Under the pieces are notes generated by a model that was not told where the DNA came from, ran no database searches, and worked only from the letters and a program-made list of their open reading frames with translations. 64,000 bases of DNA from Halictus rubicundus (lineage: Eukaryota > Arthropoda > Insecta > Hymenoptera > Halictidae). Position 1 is the first letter of the stretch. Every line of letters begins with the position of its first letter. Shown here piece by piece: positions 45,067-57,106 of the stretch. A program made the translations under genes and the position numbers. Where the stretch lies: contig NC_135149.1 of NCBI RefSeq assembly GCF_050948215.1, positions 12,815,001 through 12,879,000 of the forward strand, read 5' to 3'.

Positions 45067-45580
45067 TCTGGTAAGTACAATTCAACAAAAATCCGACGAA
45101 TCGCGTTGCAATACCCGGGGCCGGTAATGCCGGGCGTATTTATAATTGCACTTTCTGTCCTACAGCGGTTGATAGCGGTTCCATACAGAGAGAACAAGTG
45201 CAACAGGGGGGCCGCCGTGACTCCATGGGTGCGCGCCGCGATTCGTTCGACCATTATTCTGCTCGCGAGATCGAAAGAGAGAATACGCGGGGAGGAGGAA
45301 GACAATATACGGAGAAACGGGTCGGAATTCAGAATACCGGCGACGGGTACACGGACCGTTCGACTCGCGCGAACGACCGTGCTCCGGGTCGGTTTTTGAG
45401 ACTCGGGAATCGACAGGAATCGCATTCAGGTTAATCTTGTTCCCAACGATTGGGACATAGGTCTGCCACGCGGGGATACAAAGGAGTAGAAATCTACCGC
45501 GGCACTCGACAATCGACGCGATGTTAATGTACGGCTCGATAGGATTTTTGTACGGTCTTGGGCACTTGGAAACTGTAATA

Positions 45581-45946
45581 TACAGGGTGTCTCGAAAATG
45601 TGTTTCGTTGAAAAGGGTGATTCCTAAGGTCGTTTGAAAGAAATTTCTCCTTTGCGAAAACTTTCTCCGCGGCTGCGTTGATGAGTTATCGAGGAAAAAC
45701 GCGAACCAATCAGAGCGCGACTACAGCAGACGGATTCCGTCTCGGTGACAGGTCCCGCTGAGCGTGGGGTTGGCATTGGCGGAGCCGGGATCCGTCTGCT
45801 GTAGCCGCGCTCTGATTGGTTCGCGTTTTTCGTTTATAACTCCTTAACGAGGCAGGAGAGAACATTTTCGCAAAGGAAAAAGTTATTTCAAATGACCTTA
45901 GGAATCACCCGTTTGAATAAAATACATTTTCGAGATACCCTGTGCA
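45581..45946. mobile_element. Snap-back (long inverted repeat) DNA element
   Basis: Starts TACAGGGTGTCTCGAAAATG and ends with the near-inverse (CATTTTCGAGATACCCTGTG). The arms are about 155 bp each and pair almost throughout, including AACCAATCAGAGCGCG with its inverse, around a GC-rich loop of about 45 bp near 45740-45780. TACAGGG ends are common among Tc1/mariner-type MITEs of insects, which is the likely origin. No coding capacity. Confidence 0.87.
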
Positions 45947-48900
45947 CATATACGTGGTCGACACCAAGTGAGAGAAAATTTAAGGGATGAAGAAGAATAG
46001 AAAAGGACAGAAAAGATATCGCTGTTCGGCCGGACAACTTTACGGGACCCATAGACTCTCAGTCCACTCAAGAACAAGCGGAATAGGTACCCTGATCCGA
46101 GAAACGGCAAAAGCCGCTTCCGAGCCACTGCCGTTTCTCGAGACAAAACGATATTCTATATGTCTTCATAAGGAATCACCAGGTGCCTGTATGTACATAT
46201 TATTCGGTCGCGCCTTGTATAAGGGCCTCGAATGGTTCGGTGCACCCCGTAGCTGACTGCCGAAGCGTCGATGATTTTAATCCTCGAATATGCTCGAGAT
46301 TTCAGGCAACCGGCCGAGCGTTGGCTATCATGCGATTAAATTAAGAGGGGGCCACGGTCGATTAGTCGGGGACGGTCGTGAAGCGCGTTCGTTCTCGTTA
46401 GTTATCAGGGTACACAGAGAGAGCCGATAGGGGGATCGCGCGTCACGGCGACGAGACCGAAAGGGGGGAAGAACAGAGCGTGGCCCGGTCGCGGTCCGGT
46501 ATCTCGTGATTCAGTAGCTTCTTACCGAACCGAGTAATGCAGTACTCGTGTACCGACGTCGATACACCGGGCATGGGCCGTCGTTTTGCTCGACTATAAA
46601 CGCCGCTCAATAAGAAAACCGCTATCTGGTTTCCATGCCGGTATCAGGCGGCGGCGAAGCGGTTGCCAAGATCGGCCGGGTGTCAGCGTCGGAGTCGCCC
46701 AGCGCCGGTACTTTTGACCAGGCTGGTAGTAACAAGAGAGTAGATACTCTCTCGCAAGCGGAGGGGTCTCTCCGGAATCAGCGGCCGGGTTGCTTAACTA
46801 ACACGTGGCGGGCCGAACGGACGCGTGTAACTGTATCACGGAACGACCATTGTACTTTCACGATGTCAGATCAAAATCTACCGACCCGGCCGCGGCAGCC
46901 GCGGCTAACAATTAATTTTTTCGCCTCCCATTCCGAGGCAATGATAATCGACCGGCCTAGTTACACGGGGCAGCCGGCGTTCGCCTAACCGGCCGCGGCT
47001 GACTAATTGCGAATTTCAGCGAGGCAAATGGTTTTCCTGGCTTTCCCTTTTGCCGCGGCACCCGCTCCGCGGCGTTCGTCCCGTCGTCGTCCACGATCGG
47101 CGAATTTGCCCACAGAACACCGAAGGACTAACGATAATGGTTATTACCGTTTCGATGTTTTACGCAACCTCGCCCAGATAACATTAGCATATTTATCAAC
47201 TTATCATTCGATACGGCAGCGCGCGTAGAGCGGCGCGCGCCGATATAGAAATGCATCGAGAACTCAATCTGATCTACTTCTCGATTGGAAAAAGGAACTC
47301 ATTTATTCCGCCCCGATTCCGTAGCCGGCGGTACACCCGTAAAAATCGATATTTACTGTTATCGGTCGCGTGGAAAAAAAAAATGAAAATCCACCGACAC
47401 GGAGATTATGCGTCGAGGACCGTGCACCCGGCGCGTGTGCGCGCAAGTGCATCGACCAGTGCAACCGGGCAAGCCGCACCGCACCGCACTGCATCGCGCT
47501 GTGTGTGTTGTTCCACGAACGCGTTTATCGCCGCGCGATTTCTCGATCGCACCTGTACGAGATCGGAATTCGAATCGGAATCGGTCAGGTTGAGGAAGAG
47601 AATGGAGAATAGCCGCTAAGGTGGACACGAGCACCGCATTCTCCGGTTAAGTGAATTCCACGTGTGGCACGCGGGTGTCGAAAACACCGGGACCCCAGGC
47701 CTTCCTCGAGCGGAGGCGCACGCGCTTGTTCCCCGACCGAAGCGTTAAGTGCATCGTGTGCAGGTTGCGTGCGCGCATTTGCGCGACGCGCAGGGGCGGA
47801 CCCTTTGTGTTCCATATAAAACGAATCATCGGATGCAAAGGAGACCGCTGGAATTACCACCACCGTCCACGTGGACGCCATCCTAGAAAGCCGCTGCTAG
47901 ACTGACCTTTTTTCAAAACACCCCCTTGCACACAATTGCACCATTCAACCCGCTCTTCATGCACTCCAGTTCACGCTGTCGCACACTAAATTAGGACTTA
48001 GTATTTTACTTCATTTTTTTTCATGTTCCAAATCATGCAACTTTTATAAATAATTGTTAACACCGGACCTACCTGTCAAACGCCTGGCACAAGATTTTCC
48101 ATTTTACAAGTATTGAAATTCTATAATTTCCCTTTGGATGAATTAGACATCCAAGTCTGAATAAATTCAGAATTATCATTCTCATGTGGCAATACATACG
48201 CTTGAAAATTCGGCGACTACGCGCGTCCCAGCATTCGCGAGAAGTAGAATTGGTTGGCCATGATCGGACGCGTCAGACGATTTCTATTCAACAGCGCGCT
48301 GACGCTGTGTTAGCTACCATTTTTCTGGTAGGTGTCTCTCAAGGGGTAGTTTTTCGAAATCGTCCCCAAAGAATGTCCCACCAGTTTAACATCCTGAAAA
48401 TTGTTATAAAGAATATTTAAGTAACGCAAAGTAAGTCCTAATTTCTTTTGGTAGACTTCGCTCAAGAGATTCTTTAAAAAAGAACCATTCCTATACAATA
48501 AATTATATTCTGCCCGAATGAGCGAGCAGAAATCCTGAAAAAAATCACAGATATAAAGCAAATATCCAGTTACTACATTACAATATCAAACATAGTAATC
48601 GAGAAATACGACTATGAAGTTGAAGAGGGGATAGCTGTTAACCATGTGTAAGTGATATTTCTAGTAAAGAGGGAATATTCCCCTTAAAACACGTATACTA
48701 AAAACGGTGCTGACGCCGATCCACCTAGACCCTTTCAAGGCTCCCGGCTCGTGTATGGCTAACCTCCCTCTCCACGGGGTTACGTAATGAAATTTATAGA
48801 TTTACAAGGCCGAAAGTGGCTTGGATCCCCGCCTAACGCTACGGGTACGCGTCCTCTTTGTCACTTAAATGCAACGGCCACCTTTAGCCTTCTTCACCCC

Positions 48901-49553
48901 CGAGTCCGTTTCTTTGGCGAACACTCGAGGGAGCAATTGACGCGCGACATAACTCCGCATCCAGCGAGCCGGTGGCTGGTACATAGAACCACACTTAGGG
49001 GATATATATCCGGTAGAGATGCGCGAGAATACGGAACGTAAGAGCGATGTCCACTCGGTGGTCGTCTTCGGAGGTTAAGGTTCCTGCCGACACGCAGCCG
49101 CGGTAGCCACCTATAACCTCTCGCCAGCCCAGGGACGCACTAATGTTCGGAGTTTCTCGTAAACTTGGCAGATTTATGGACTACCGTTGGCGACTGCCGT
49201 GTCCCGCGCAAATAAAGTCACGACAACAGCTATAAAATTATTATCGATGCCGAGCCGAGCCGTCGTACCGGTAATCTATGGGGGTGTTTCATAGCTGCGA
49301 GGGTGGAACACGTTTCGAACAGAGTGTCCATTCCTTCGAGACGCTCCAGCAATATTTATAGCAATTTTTCGCGAAGCTTTAGGTCTGTGGAATAGTTCGT
49401 GACCGATTTCCTATTCAAATACAAGGAACTGAAACTAGGATAACCAAAATTTTTTATCCAAATTACAAGATCCCAAAAATTGAAACTTTACTCGATTCTT
49501 ATCGTGACACACGTGTGATGGATCATTTCAGCGATAAAATTTCTCTGTGGAAA
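45947..49553. other. Anonymous stretch, no supported gene
   Basis: Several frames in the GC-rich part at 46.6-47.9 kb overlap on both strands with no recognisable domain. 47.9-48.7 kb is AT-rich. No RNA gene recognised. Confidence 0.4.
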
Positions 49554-50155
49554 TTAACACTAAACGTACCGACACTTCTTGTATACATGTTCCTACCGTG
49601 CGTGGTCAAAATGACCGGTCCTTTAAAAAAGTTATTGTTAATATAATTAAATGTAGATAATAGTCAATTTATTGCTGAATGAATTAGTAGATGAAGAACT
49701 TCCATAAAATGGCGATACAAATTTATTTTCATATAATTTCAATTTTCCAAAAATTCTGCGATGCTCTCCTCGATTTACAAAATTGTAGTACGTCGACCAC
49801 CTTTGCTGGATGTTGGATGCTGTTTGGATGAAACAGTATTATCAACCGGGCACGTGCGTAACTTGATAGCGTCTCATTCAATAAGGCGGCTCATTTATTT
49901 TGAGTTGGCCATGCCACATTGAGAACAGCCTTTCTTTTATACTGATTGTTTAGGTTTAGAAGGTAGGTAGAACAAGATACATATATTTCTTGGAAAAAAA
50001 AATAAAACTAGTAATAAATACTGAAAAATACATTGTATACATACTTTCAGAAAAGTCGTAAAGATAAATAGCGATGTGATAATGTTGTATGCACGAAATT
50101 GTACGCAAAAGTTTGAAAAGGTCAACTTGACCGGCCGTGGTGGGTTTAGTGTTAA
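49554..50155. mobile_element. Large TTAA-flanked element with GGTCA-N3-TGACC near both ends
   Basis: TTAA at 49554-49557 and 50152-50155. Ends CACTAAACGTACC and, inward from the right, CACTAAACCCACC. Subterminal GGTCA-AAA-TGACC at 49604-49616 and GGTCA-ACT-TGACC at 50120-50132. The interior is AT-rich and non-coding (594 bp). A truncated relative ends at 29715. A piggyBac-type non-autonomous element is inferred. Confidence 0.8.
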
Positions 50156-50577
50156 ATAACACAAACCCAATTCACGAATGCTCACAATCAGTTATGTAGG
50201 GTTAAAGGTAAAACTTATGCCCCACTATAGTAAGCTTGAATAAACGAAGAAGACGGAAAGGAAGAAGTGGAAGAAATTGGGATAGAATAATACGGAAAAT
50301 TGTGTACGATTTAATGGAATAAAATTGCGACAAAGATCATTTTCCTACGAATTAATGCGGAGTTGCGTGCAGAGATAAAGATAGAAATGGATCAGTTGAC
50401 ACCCGCGAACGCGGCCCTGATGGAATTTACCTTTCTGCTTAATATTCACGGTACGACACCGGCGTGTTAATTAATTCAACTTAACGTACACTACTTAGGA
50501 ACGTGCGGTGAAATACATGCGCGCGATTACGACGATGTACGCACGAGTGCGTGTTCACGAAGAGAATTGTGTCGTTC

Positions 50578-51103
50578 TTAACCCTCGGCTGCCGGGACAA
50601 GTTTAAAGTGGTCCATAGTGGCCTTTCAGCTCGTCTGATTAATAGCAACACTTGTCCGTTTGACACATTCCATGGATCATGTATTATGCGTTACGCTATT
50701 CTTTATTATTAAGCACCTGATTTTCGGATCTACGACTACCGCTCGGAATATATTGCCAACACTTGTGCCACCCGGTGGATAAGGTGACTGGCTCTATAAA
50801 CTACTCCGATAAAAATCCATTTCAATGTTAATAGTGCGAGACATTCTAACAATTTCTGTTTGTAGCATTCATTCGTTAGGGACTTAGTTCCGTGCCCCTT
50901 TTCCGAGTTGTTCCATGTTTCGAAAACCTATTTTGTTTATTAACTATTGGAGATTCTATTTTTATTCTATTCTGAATTATGTTTCCATAATCTCACAGTT
51001 TCAATCAAAATCGCGATCATAGAGAAATGGAAAAAAGTTACAGGCTTTCATATGTACACAAAAATAGGTGAATTCTCACCAAAGTAGCACATACGAGGGT
51101 TAA
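50578..51103. mobile_element. Probable TTAA-flanked element with CCCTCG ends
   Basis: TTAA at 50578-50581 followed by CCCTCGGCTGCCGGGAC; at the other side CGAGGG then TTAA at 51100-51103. A subterminal GGTGAATTCTCACC palindrome lies near the right end (about 51067-51080). The inverted match is only 6 bp, so support is weaker than for the others. Size 518 bp. Confidence 0.45.
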
Positions 51104-52938
51104 TTAAATTCTATCCACTCGTCTGCATCAGACGTATAATTAACGATCCGTGTTTAATGTTTGTCTCACTGTTTCATGAAGTTCGTATCCCACTCTTGAG
51201 CTCGCACTAAAATATACAATAACGTTCTTACAATTTTAATAACTGTACCACAAGGATCTCGAAGTGCATAAATTTGTGCCGTTCGATAAATCGATTGCCG
51301 AACTCCTTTCCGGCCAAGTGGGTTAAGGGCAAGCGTGTTCCCCGTGACCGTAGGGCAGTGTAATGGATCCCGCATTGTCCGGAGTCCGATCCCTCGTTCC
51401 GCGCTTTTGACAATCGGTGTCCTTCGGCAATCGCAGGAATTATGCGACGCGATGGAACGCGCGCGTTCAACGTGGGCGCCCAGAGTTTCCGGAGAAGTTA
51501 CGATCCCCGGCTGATCTACGGACAACAATTAAGCATGCCATTATAAATACCGCAACGCTTGCTCGCCGACATAACTTCTCGGGCCCCGTTCGGTCGCCCG
51601 GGGGCACGGTAATGGCGCCTGGAAGATGCGTGTCCGCGTCTGTACGCTCGCGCGGCTTCACCTACGCACCCCCATGAAAATCCCATCTCCCCTAGGAATC
51701 CCTCGGCTAGGCCACGCTTCCTCGTGGAACGGTTGATAGGTGTTGAAGCGGCCGTGAAACGTTTCCTGGAGGATCGACTTGCACTATTTCATCCGCGGCA
51801 ACCTATTTTACACCTGGCCACGGCGAATGGGCGTGTTAAATCATCGGGGACCCTCTAAAAAGCAACGTTGACGGTGGAAACTGCGAGGTCGGTTGCTCGC
51901 CGGGGAACAGCGCGAGCGCGTTCCCTTTGTTATTTACAGGCGACACGGAGAAAACTGATTACGTTTAAATTATCGTAATTTATGCCTGTCGTTAATGATC
52001 CGCTCGCTCGCTGTTAGGAAAGAGTCCGCGACGCACGAACACGTGGATCATGGAGTCGGAACCAACGCTGCTCGTAATAAATGCTCGTATGTCACGGTCA
52101 TCTTGCGTGCTCGATCTCTCGGACCGCGGGCCTCGGTAGTTTATAGTGGGACCCCTCTGTCTTCCTCGTGGAGAGCGTCTACGATAATGCACGCTTTTCC
52201 CTGCTAGTGTCACCGACACGAGCAGGCATAGCATTAACTGGTCGTTGCTCGCGCGCGACTCGCAGCTTCTCCCTGCTCCGTTCCGTGGCTAGGCGGTCTT
52301 CTCTCGCGAGGCTCCTCGAGTCTGGTCGGTTGAATCCTCGGTCTGTCAAGGGAACGGTAGTGGTGTACGGTAGCCGTCAGCGTGTCAACCGCTGACTAAT
52401 GGATCCACGGTGATGAGACGACGCGGTCGCGTCCACCGTCGACGTAAGTAGCGGTGCCGGCGATCGGTAGCGTCCCGGCCATCGTCTTATTATAAATAGA
52501 ATCCTAGGTGGATCGAGCCGGTTACACGGTCAAGCCCATAACCACGCCAGATCCATCTTATCGGGCCCGGGGACCAAATAAATTACTCCCGTCTGTTTTA
52601 GACGACGCGATTAGAACAGGCTACCCGGCACTTCCTCCATCGATCCTCCTTCCCCTTTTTCGATTGACCCTGTTCCACGGAACGACAAGCCTACGCTTGT
52701 GCAACATGCGGTCCCTGTGGGGACATCGTGCAGGTAGCTGACGCCATCAGCACCTTAAACACGGCCTCGAACTCAGCTCTCAAATGTACCGAGGGCGATC
52801 GAGTTGTTTGATCCACGATTTTCCAGACAATCGAGGGGACCAGAGTAAACTACGAGAAGAAAAAGTTTGATCCAGGAAATCCTGCGAAATGCTGTGCGGT
52901 TTCCCGTATCTTGTTTATGATAATATAGCCGTCATTAA

Positions 52939-53232
52939 TTAACGAGCGTCGATAATGGCCCTGGGAGTAGTAATTAAGCACGCGGAATAAGGATCGAATC
53001 GCTGCGGGCGATAGCCGCTAAATAACGCTGCACCCATCGTTGCGCCGACTGCCAGGCCACGAATCAATACTTCTTCATCGGAAACCAGTATCCTGGATTT
53101 TTCCCTGGATTCTTTCCCAATCAGAGTGGCCGAGTATAAATGCAGAACCGCCGTGGTATCGCCCTCGGCGTCGAATCCGAACCTGAAACCCAGGCTCGAA
53201 CGTCTACATCGTGGTGGTCTAATATCCGACAA
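52939..53232 (-). CDS. Exon-like open frame (about 90 codons), unrecognised
   Basis: On the minus strand this frame ends at TAA (52939-52941). It contains coding-like residues, including FGFDAEGDTTAVLHLYSATL and LAVGATMGAALFSGY, the latter short and hydrophobic. An AG preceded by TTTTGTCGGATATT near the upstream edge could be an acceptor, which would make it a terminal exon. Third positions are varied. I do not recognise a family, and length alone does not exclude chance. Confidence 0.2.
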   Translation of the reverse strand: MSDIRPPRCRRSSLGFRFGFDAEGDTTAVLHLYSATLIGKESREKSRILVSDEEVLIRGLAVGATMGAALFSGYRPQRFDPYSACLITTPRAIIDAR

Positions 53233-53546
53233 AATTTCATGTCTTCAGGGTCGAACAGGCGAGCGCAGAATCACGTGTGCGCGTCCCGAAGAGGAATGCC
53301 AGAGGGTGAACAGGGATGAAAGGGGGCAGAGCAGGTTCCTCGAGAGTGTAGAAGGAGAGCGGTGCGGTGTGGGCGATCCGTGTCACAATCATCGATGATT
53401 TAGCCCCTCGGAGTCGCATGTTCCCTCTCATCTTCTTGCACCCTTTTTCTTTCGATTTGATATTCCCCCTGTATCTTACACCGCGCGGAATCAACCCCTC
53501 CAGTGATGCCGTCGCGAATGATTTATTGTCCGCCTAGACTCTCTCC

Positions 53547-53554
<8 letters not shown>

Positions 53555-53577
<23 letters not shown>
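53555..53577 (+). repeat. (CT)n microsatellite
   Basis: Eleven to twelve CT units within a longer CT-rich tract from 53536; CT on the plus strand. Confidence 0.93.
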
Positions 53578-55577
53578 GCTCTAGCTTTTCTTATTCTACT
53601 TCATGATTTTACCTCGTGGCCCACCGCGTTACAAGCCCCGATCTCTTTCTCTCGTTTATTCTGCGACGAGCAGATCGTATACAGCAGGCAGGTGACAGGT
53701 CCTCATCTAATACAATTACTGATGATCGCCCGTAATTTATGGCCCACGGAAAACGTCATTGATATCTGCGGGTATATCAGGAAAAAGGGAAGAAAGCCGC
53801 ACGAGCTGCTCCGGGCTACGAGACTACCCTGAACACGTATCATGATTGAGAGTGCATAATGCAAGGTGTTGAGCCAGGCCTGGCTCCGCTGCTAATGACC
53901 GGGCGTGGGTGCGAATTAAACGACCGCTGGAAAACAGGCCACGGTAACGATGTTTAATAATGCGGAACGAGATGGAAGCGAATAAAGCCACGATCATTCC
54001 GTATTCCGGGGCTCGGGCTGTGTTGCAACGCGTTGCGCAACGCGCTCATCTCTTTCACCACTCGACACTTTCTTCGGCCGATCGTCTGCGAATCCCATGC
54101 ATTTCCGGCGAGTTCGAACACTTTTCTTCCACGTGACGCCTAACGGAACCTCTGACACACTGTACGAATAATTTGGTGGCACCACTTTCGGTTAATCCTT
54201 CGATAAAAATTTGTATTTGCATCGATGCCCGACGTTTGTCGTTTTTAGTAGCGTTTCACAGCCATCAGTCAACTGCGAAGGGTTTATTTCTCAAATTTAT
54301 ATTTACCATAAATACATGTATATCTCTAGTCCATTTCTAAAATGTTTTAGTTACCACTAGAAAGCACTGTACATCTCCATAATTGTCCATCGTTTAGGTT
54401 TCACAGATTCAATCGAACGAAGCTGAATAAACGTATTTACAAAACGAGGCTGAACTGCTTTCAGCGTTGCTCGAATAAAATTTGAAAAAGTCGTACACGA
54501 AGTACAAATTTGATTTACTCGTATTTTCAGGCTATAATTCCGATCCGCTTTCCTTGGCGTAATCCTCGAACCGGAAGCAGAGAAAGTAAGGGTACGAAAG
54601 CGAACAAGGAAACCGCGAAATCCGCGGCTCTAATGAGAAGTAATAAACAGACGCCGAGCGAGATTTTTGTTTAACACAATTGGAAACACGGGCGGGCCCG
54701 TGGCTAAATTATGGCGTCACGCATGAGTTGTGTCGCGTTGGTTAGCGGCTTGTGCACAGAGCATGCGACCGCGATTAGGAGATCGAGCCGCGATACTTTT
54801 CAGGCTGTAGAGGAAACGAAAGCGGGATTGGTGGATGCGTCACGGTCCAGGCTGGGTTTTAAGCCCGGTCGAGTGAAGTCTGGACGCGCGTATAGCCGCG
54901 CAGCCAGATTGCTATGCTAATTCCGTTAATGTCGCATGAGTTATGGCCCCCGTGGACTTGCACGCACACTGGTCAGAGCTCATTCTTTCGAGCTAGGCTC
55001 GCGAAGGGCTGGCGATCCTTTACGGAGGCGGAAGAGACGACGCCTCCTGTAAGTACTCGCCGCCGCTGCCACGAAGAAATGATATTTCTACGCTGCGAGC
55101 TGACCGCCGCATATCTTAAGACCCGATAAATTGAAACCGCGCGAGCGGAACCCCGCAATAGCGGAGCTGAGCCGAGCCGAGCCGAGCGAAGCCGGTCGAC
55201 AAGACGGAACAAGAGAGTAGGTGGAGCACCATGCTACGGCCAGTCATAAGCACCTTATCGCGGCCCGGCGCGGCGAGCCAGCCACCCAGTAGCAGGTGAA
55301 AAAAGCCTCGTAATCTCCGGTAATTGAGATTCGATACCAATTAAAAGCGAGCGCGAACCAGACGCAGCAAATAGCGCCGCTAAATGAACCGAGTGTTAAA
55401 TCCGCCGGCCGACCATTTTTCGGATCGCCTGTCGCGCCTGTTACTGAATCGCTTAGATAACTGCTCACTCGAATATCGAACCGGCAACGAGCTATCCCCC
55501 CCCCCCCGCTTCTTTTATTTTGTAGAAACTTTTTTCTTTTTTCTTTTCTTCGAATGCGAGTCACAATATGGCCTTTA

Positions 55578-56402
55578 AGGTGGGGCCATGTGTAAAATGA
55601 AATTTTTTAACATTTTTTTTTTTTGTTTAAATCGACAAGAAATTTCCTCAGGAATACGATAAAGAAAGCTAGAAAGTGATCAGAGATGTTCTTGTACGTT
55701 ATTTTTATAATAAAGTGAACGGTTGTGTTGGGCGGGGCGACTCAGGTAGTCGGGCTCTCGTTGGAAAGGCTCGTGCTTTTCGAAAAGGAGAAAAAACGGC
55801 TGAAGTACAACTTTTTCAGGAAGAGCAAGATCTGTTCTATGGCCCTGGAATCGCAGATTAGCAAAAAACAGCGGCAAGTTAAAATGAATTAAAATTTTCT
55901 CACGATTTTTCTGTTACTCAATCTTTTTAAACGTATTTTCCTCGAAACGCAAAATTTCGCACGCCGTGCAACGTAGCTCAAAAACTGATTACTCGATCTT
56001 TATGAAACTTGGTGTATATATTCTATAAATAATTGGCCACGACATGACGAGCTCCGATTTTTTAATTTTTTATTTAAAACATTGTTATTAACAGAAAATC
56101 CGTTTTTTTCAAAACTTTACCATTTTTGCAATTTTGCAAATTTTAATAAAAAAAAGAATGTCATGTTGTGCGTGTCTGTATAAACTAACGATTCCATTTT
56201 GATTTTCTTGTTTCAGATCCTTTTCGTGGCCTGTACGCTGCACGGCGCATTTGCAGGATGCCATTTTCAAACCCGCCATTGCACCATTTATATTAACGAT
56301 TAAAATTTATAAAAAATATTTTTGTTTACATTATAAGGTTAATAAATGATACCTCAAATATTAAGTCAATCTTAAATAAAAAAAAAATTCTTGAAGAACA
56401 GG
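55578..56402 (+). repeat. Duplicated intron-bearing gene-like fragment, copy 2
   Basis: Same order as copy 1 at 30.6 kb without the Transib-like insertion. The exon-like segment keeps RLKYNFFRKSKICSMALESQ before the donor position, which here reads GCAAGT (55874) in place of GTAAGT. CTAAC at 56185-56189 and TTTCAG ending at 56216 complete the 343 bp intron. The terminal exon-like segment (56217-56349) is open for 40 codons and ends TGA, with AATAAA overlapping the last codons. Confidence 0.8.
56217..56349 (+). pseudogene. Terminal exon-like segment of copy 2
   Basis: Joined in phase after the intron (codon split CG|A) the frame reads about 40 residues, including QDAIFKPAIAPFILTIKIYK, to TGA at 56347-56349. 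AATAAA lies within the last sense codons and could serve as a polyadenylation signal. Copy 1 keeps the same residues around its insertion. The protein family is not recognised. Confidence 0.4.
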
Positions 56403-57106
56403 CCATTAACACAACGTTCTCCCCTGAATCGACTTCTCTCCATTGAATTTATTGGATGACGTAAAGGGGCTTTGTGACCTTCGTGAATTTATTGGAAAAA
56501 GTTTTTGCAGTAGTTTTCTTCAACAACCTTTTCAGAACCAGTGTCTCTTCGGCTCTTCACTGTCCATGTATTTTTTGAAGGGCACAGAACGAGGTTACCT
56601 GGAAAAATAGTCATAAGGTTAGGTTAGAGAATCGTCTTAATAAAAATATACGTGACTAGTGAGTAAGGCATACATTACTCCCATGTTCATTCAAATTAGA
56701 AATACGAAGTCTTTCAAGAAATCTAATGTCCGAGTTTCGCGAAGTTCTACGAACCACAGTCGAAAATTTGACAAATTCAAACGACTCCACCAACATAAAA
56801 AATTTTTTTCGAGATTCAAACCACCACGAACTCGAAGAATGAAATCCCTCCCCCACGGTGAGACAAGAACAATTGATGTACGATTTTTCGTTACCGTTCT
56901 ATTGCACTCTGAATAGAACGTGTATTAAAATGACCGAAGAAACAGCATCATGGTTGATTACAAAATATCACTTACCCGTAATAAGACAATTAATAAATGA
57001 AGATCTGGGAGGTAAAACTGCAGATTATGAGACAATAACAGTGCCATCATAAGTGAAGAATAGCGTGTGGATCTATAGACAAAGTATGATAAACAGAAAG
57101 TGAGAG
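56403..57106. other. Anonymous sequence
   Basis: AT-rich. Open frames at 56656-57052 on both strands have no recognisable domain. A short TTAGGTTAG string near 56617 is too short to be telomeric. Confidence 0.4.

Larger units (their letters stand above)
41602..45580. other. Anonymous stretch with microsatellites and a hairpin
   Basis: An open frame at 43747-44130 (no ATG start) encodes a basic sequence ending in DPIEEYFRRIVG, discussed as a finding. Minus-strand frames at 43600-44013 are AT-rich and hydrophobic, probably chance. No gene is supported. Confidence 0.4.
51104..55574. other. Long anonymous stretch
   Basis: Open frames on both strands at 51.2-52.4 kb and 54.7-55.6 kb have no recognisable domains. 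GTAAGT strings at 52445 and 55049 are isolated donor-like sites. A GAGCC pentamer run lies at 55166-55194 and a C12 tract at 55496-55507. Confidence 0.4.

Noticed and set aside
55676..55861. Plus-strand frame ending EEEQDLFYGPG-like in both fragment copies
   Set aside because: This register ends before the splice donor, whereas another register runs exactly into the donor with coding-like residues, so the latter is preferred.
56610..56625. TTAGG telomeric repeat
   Set aside because: Fewer than two complete units; expected by chance.
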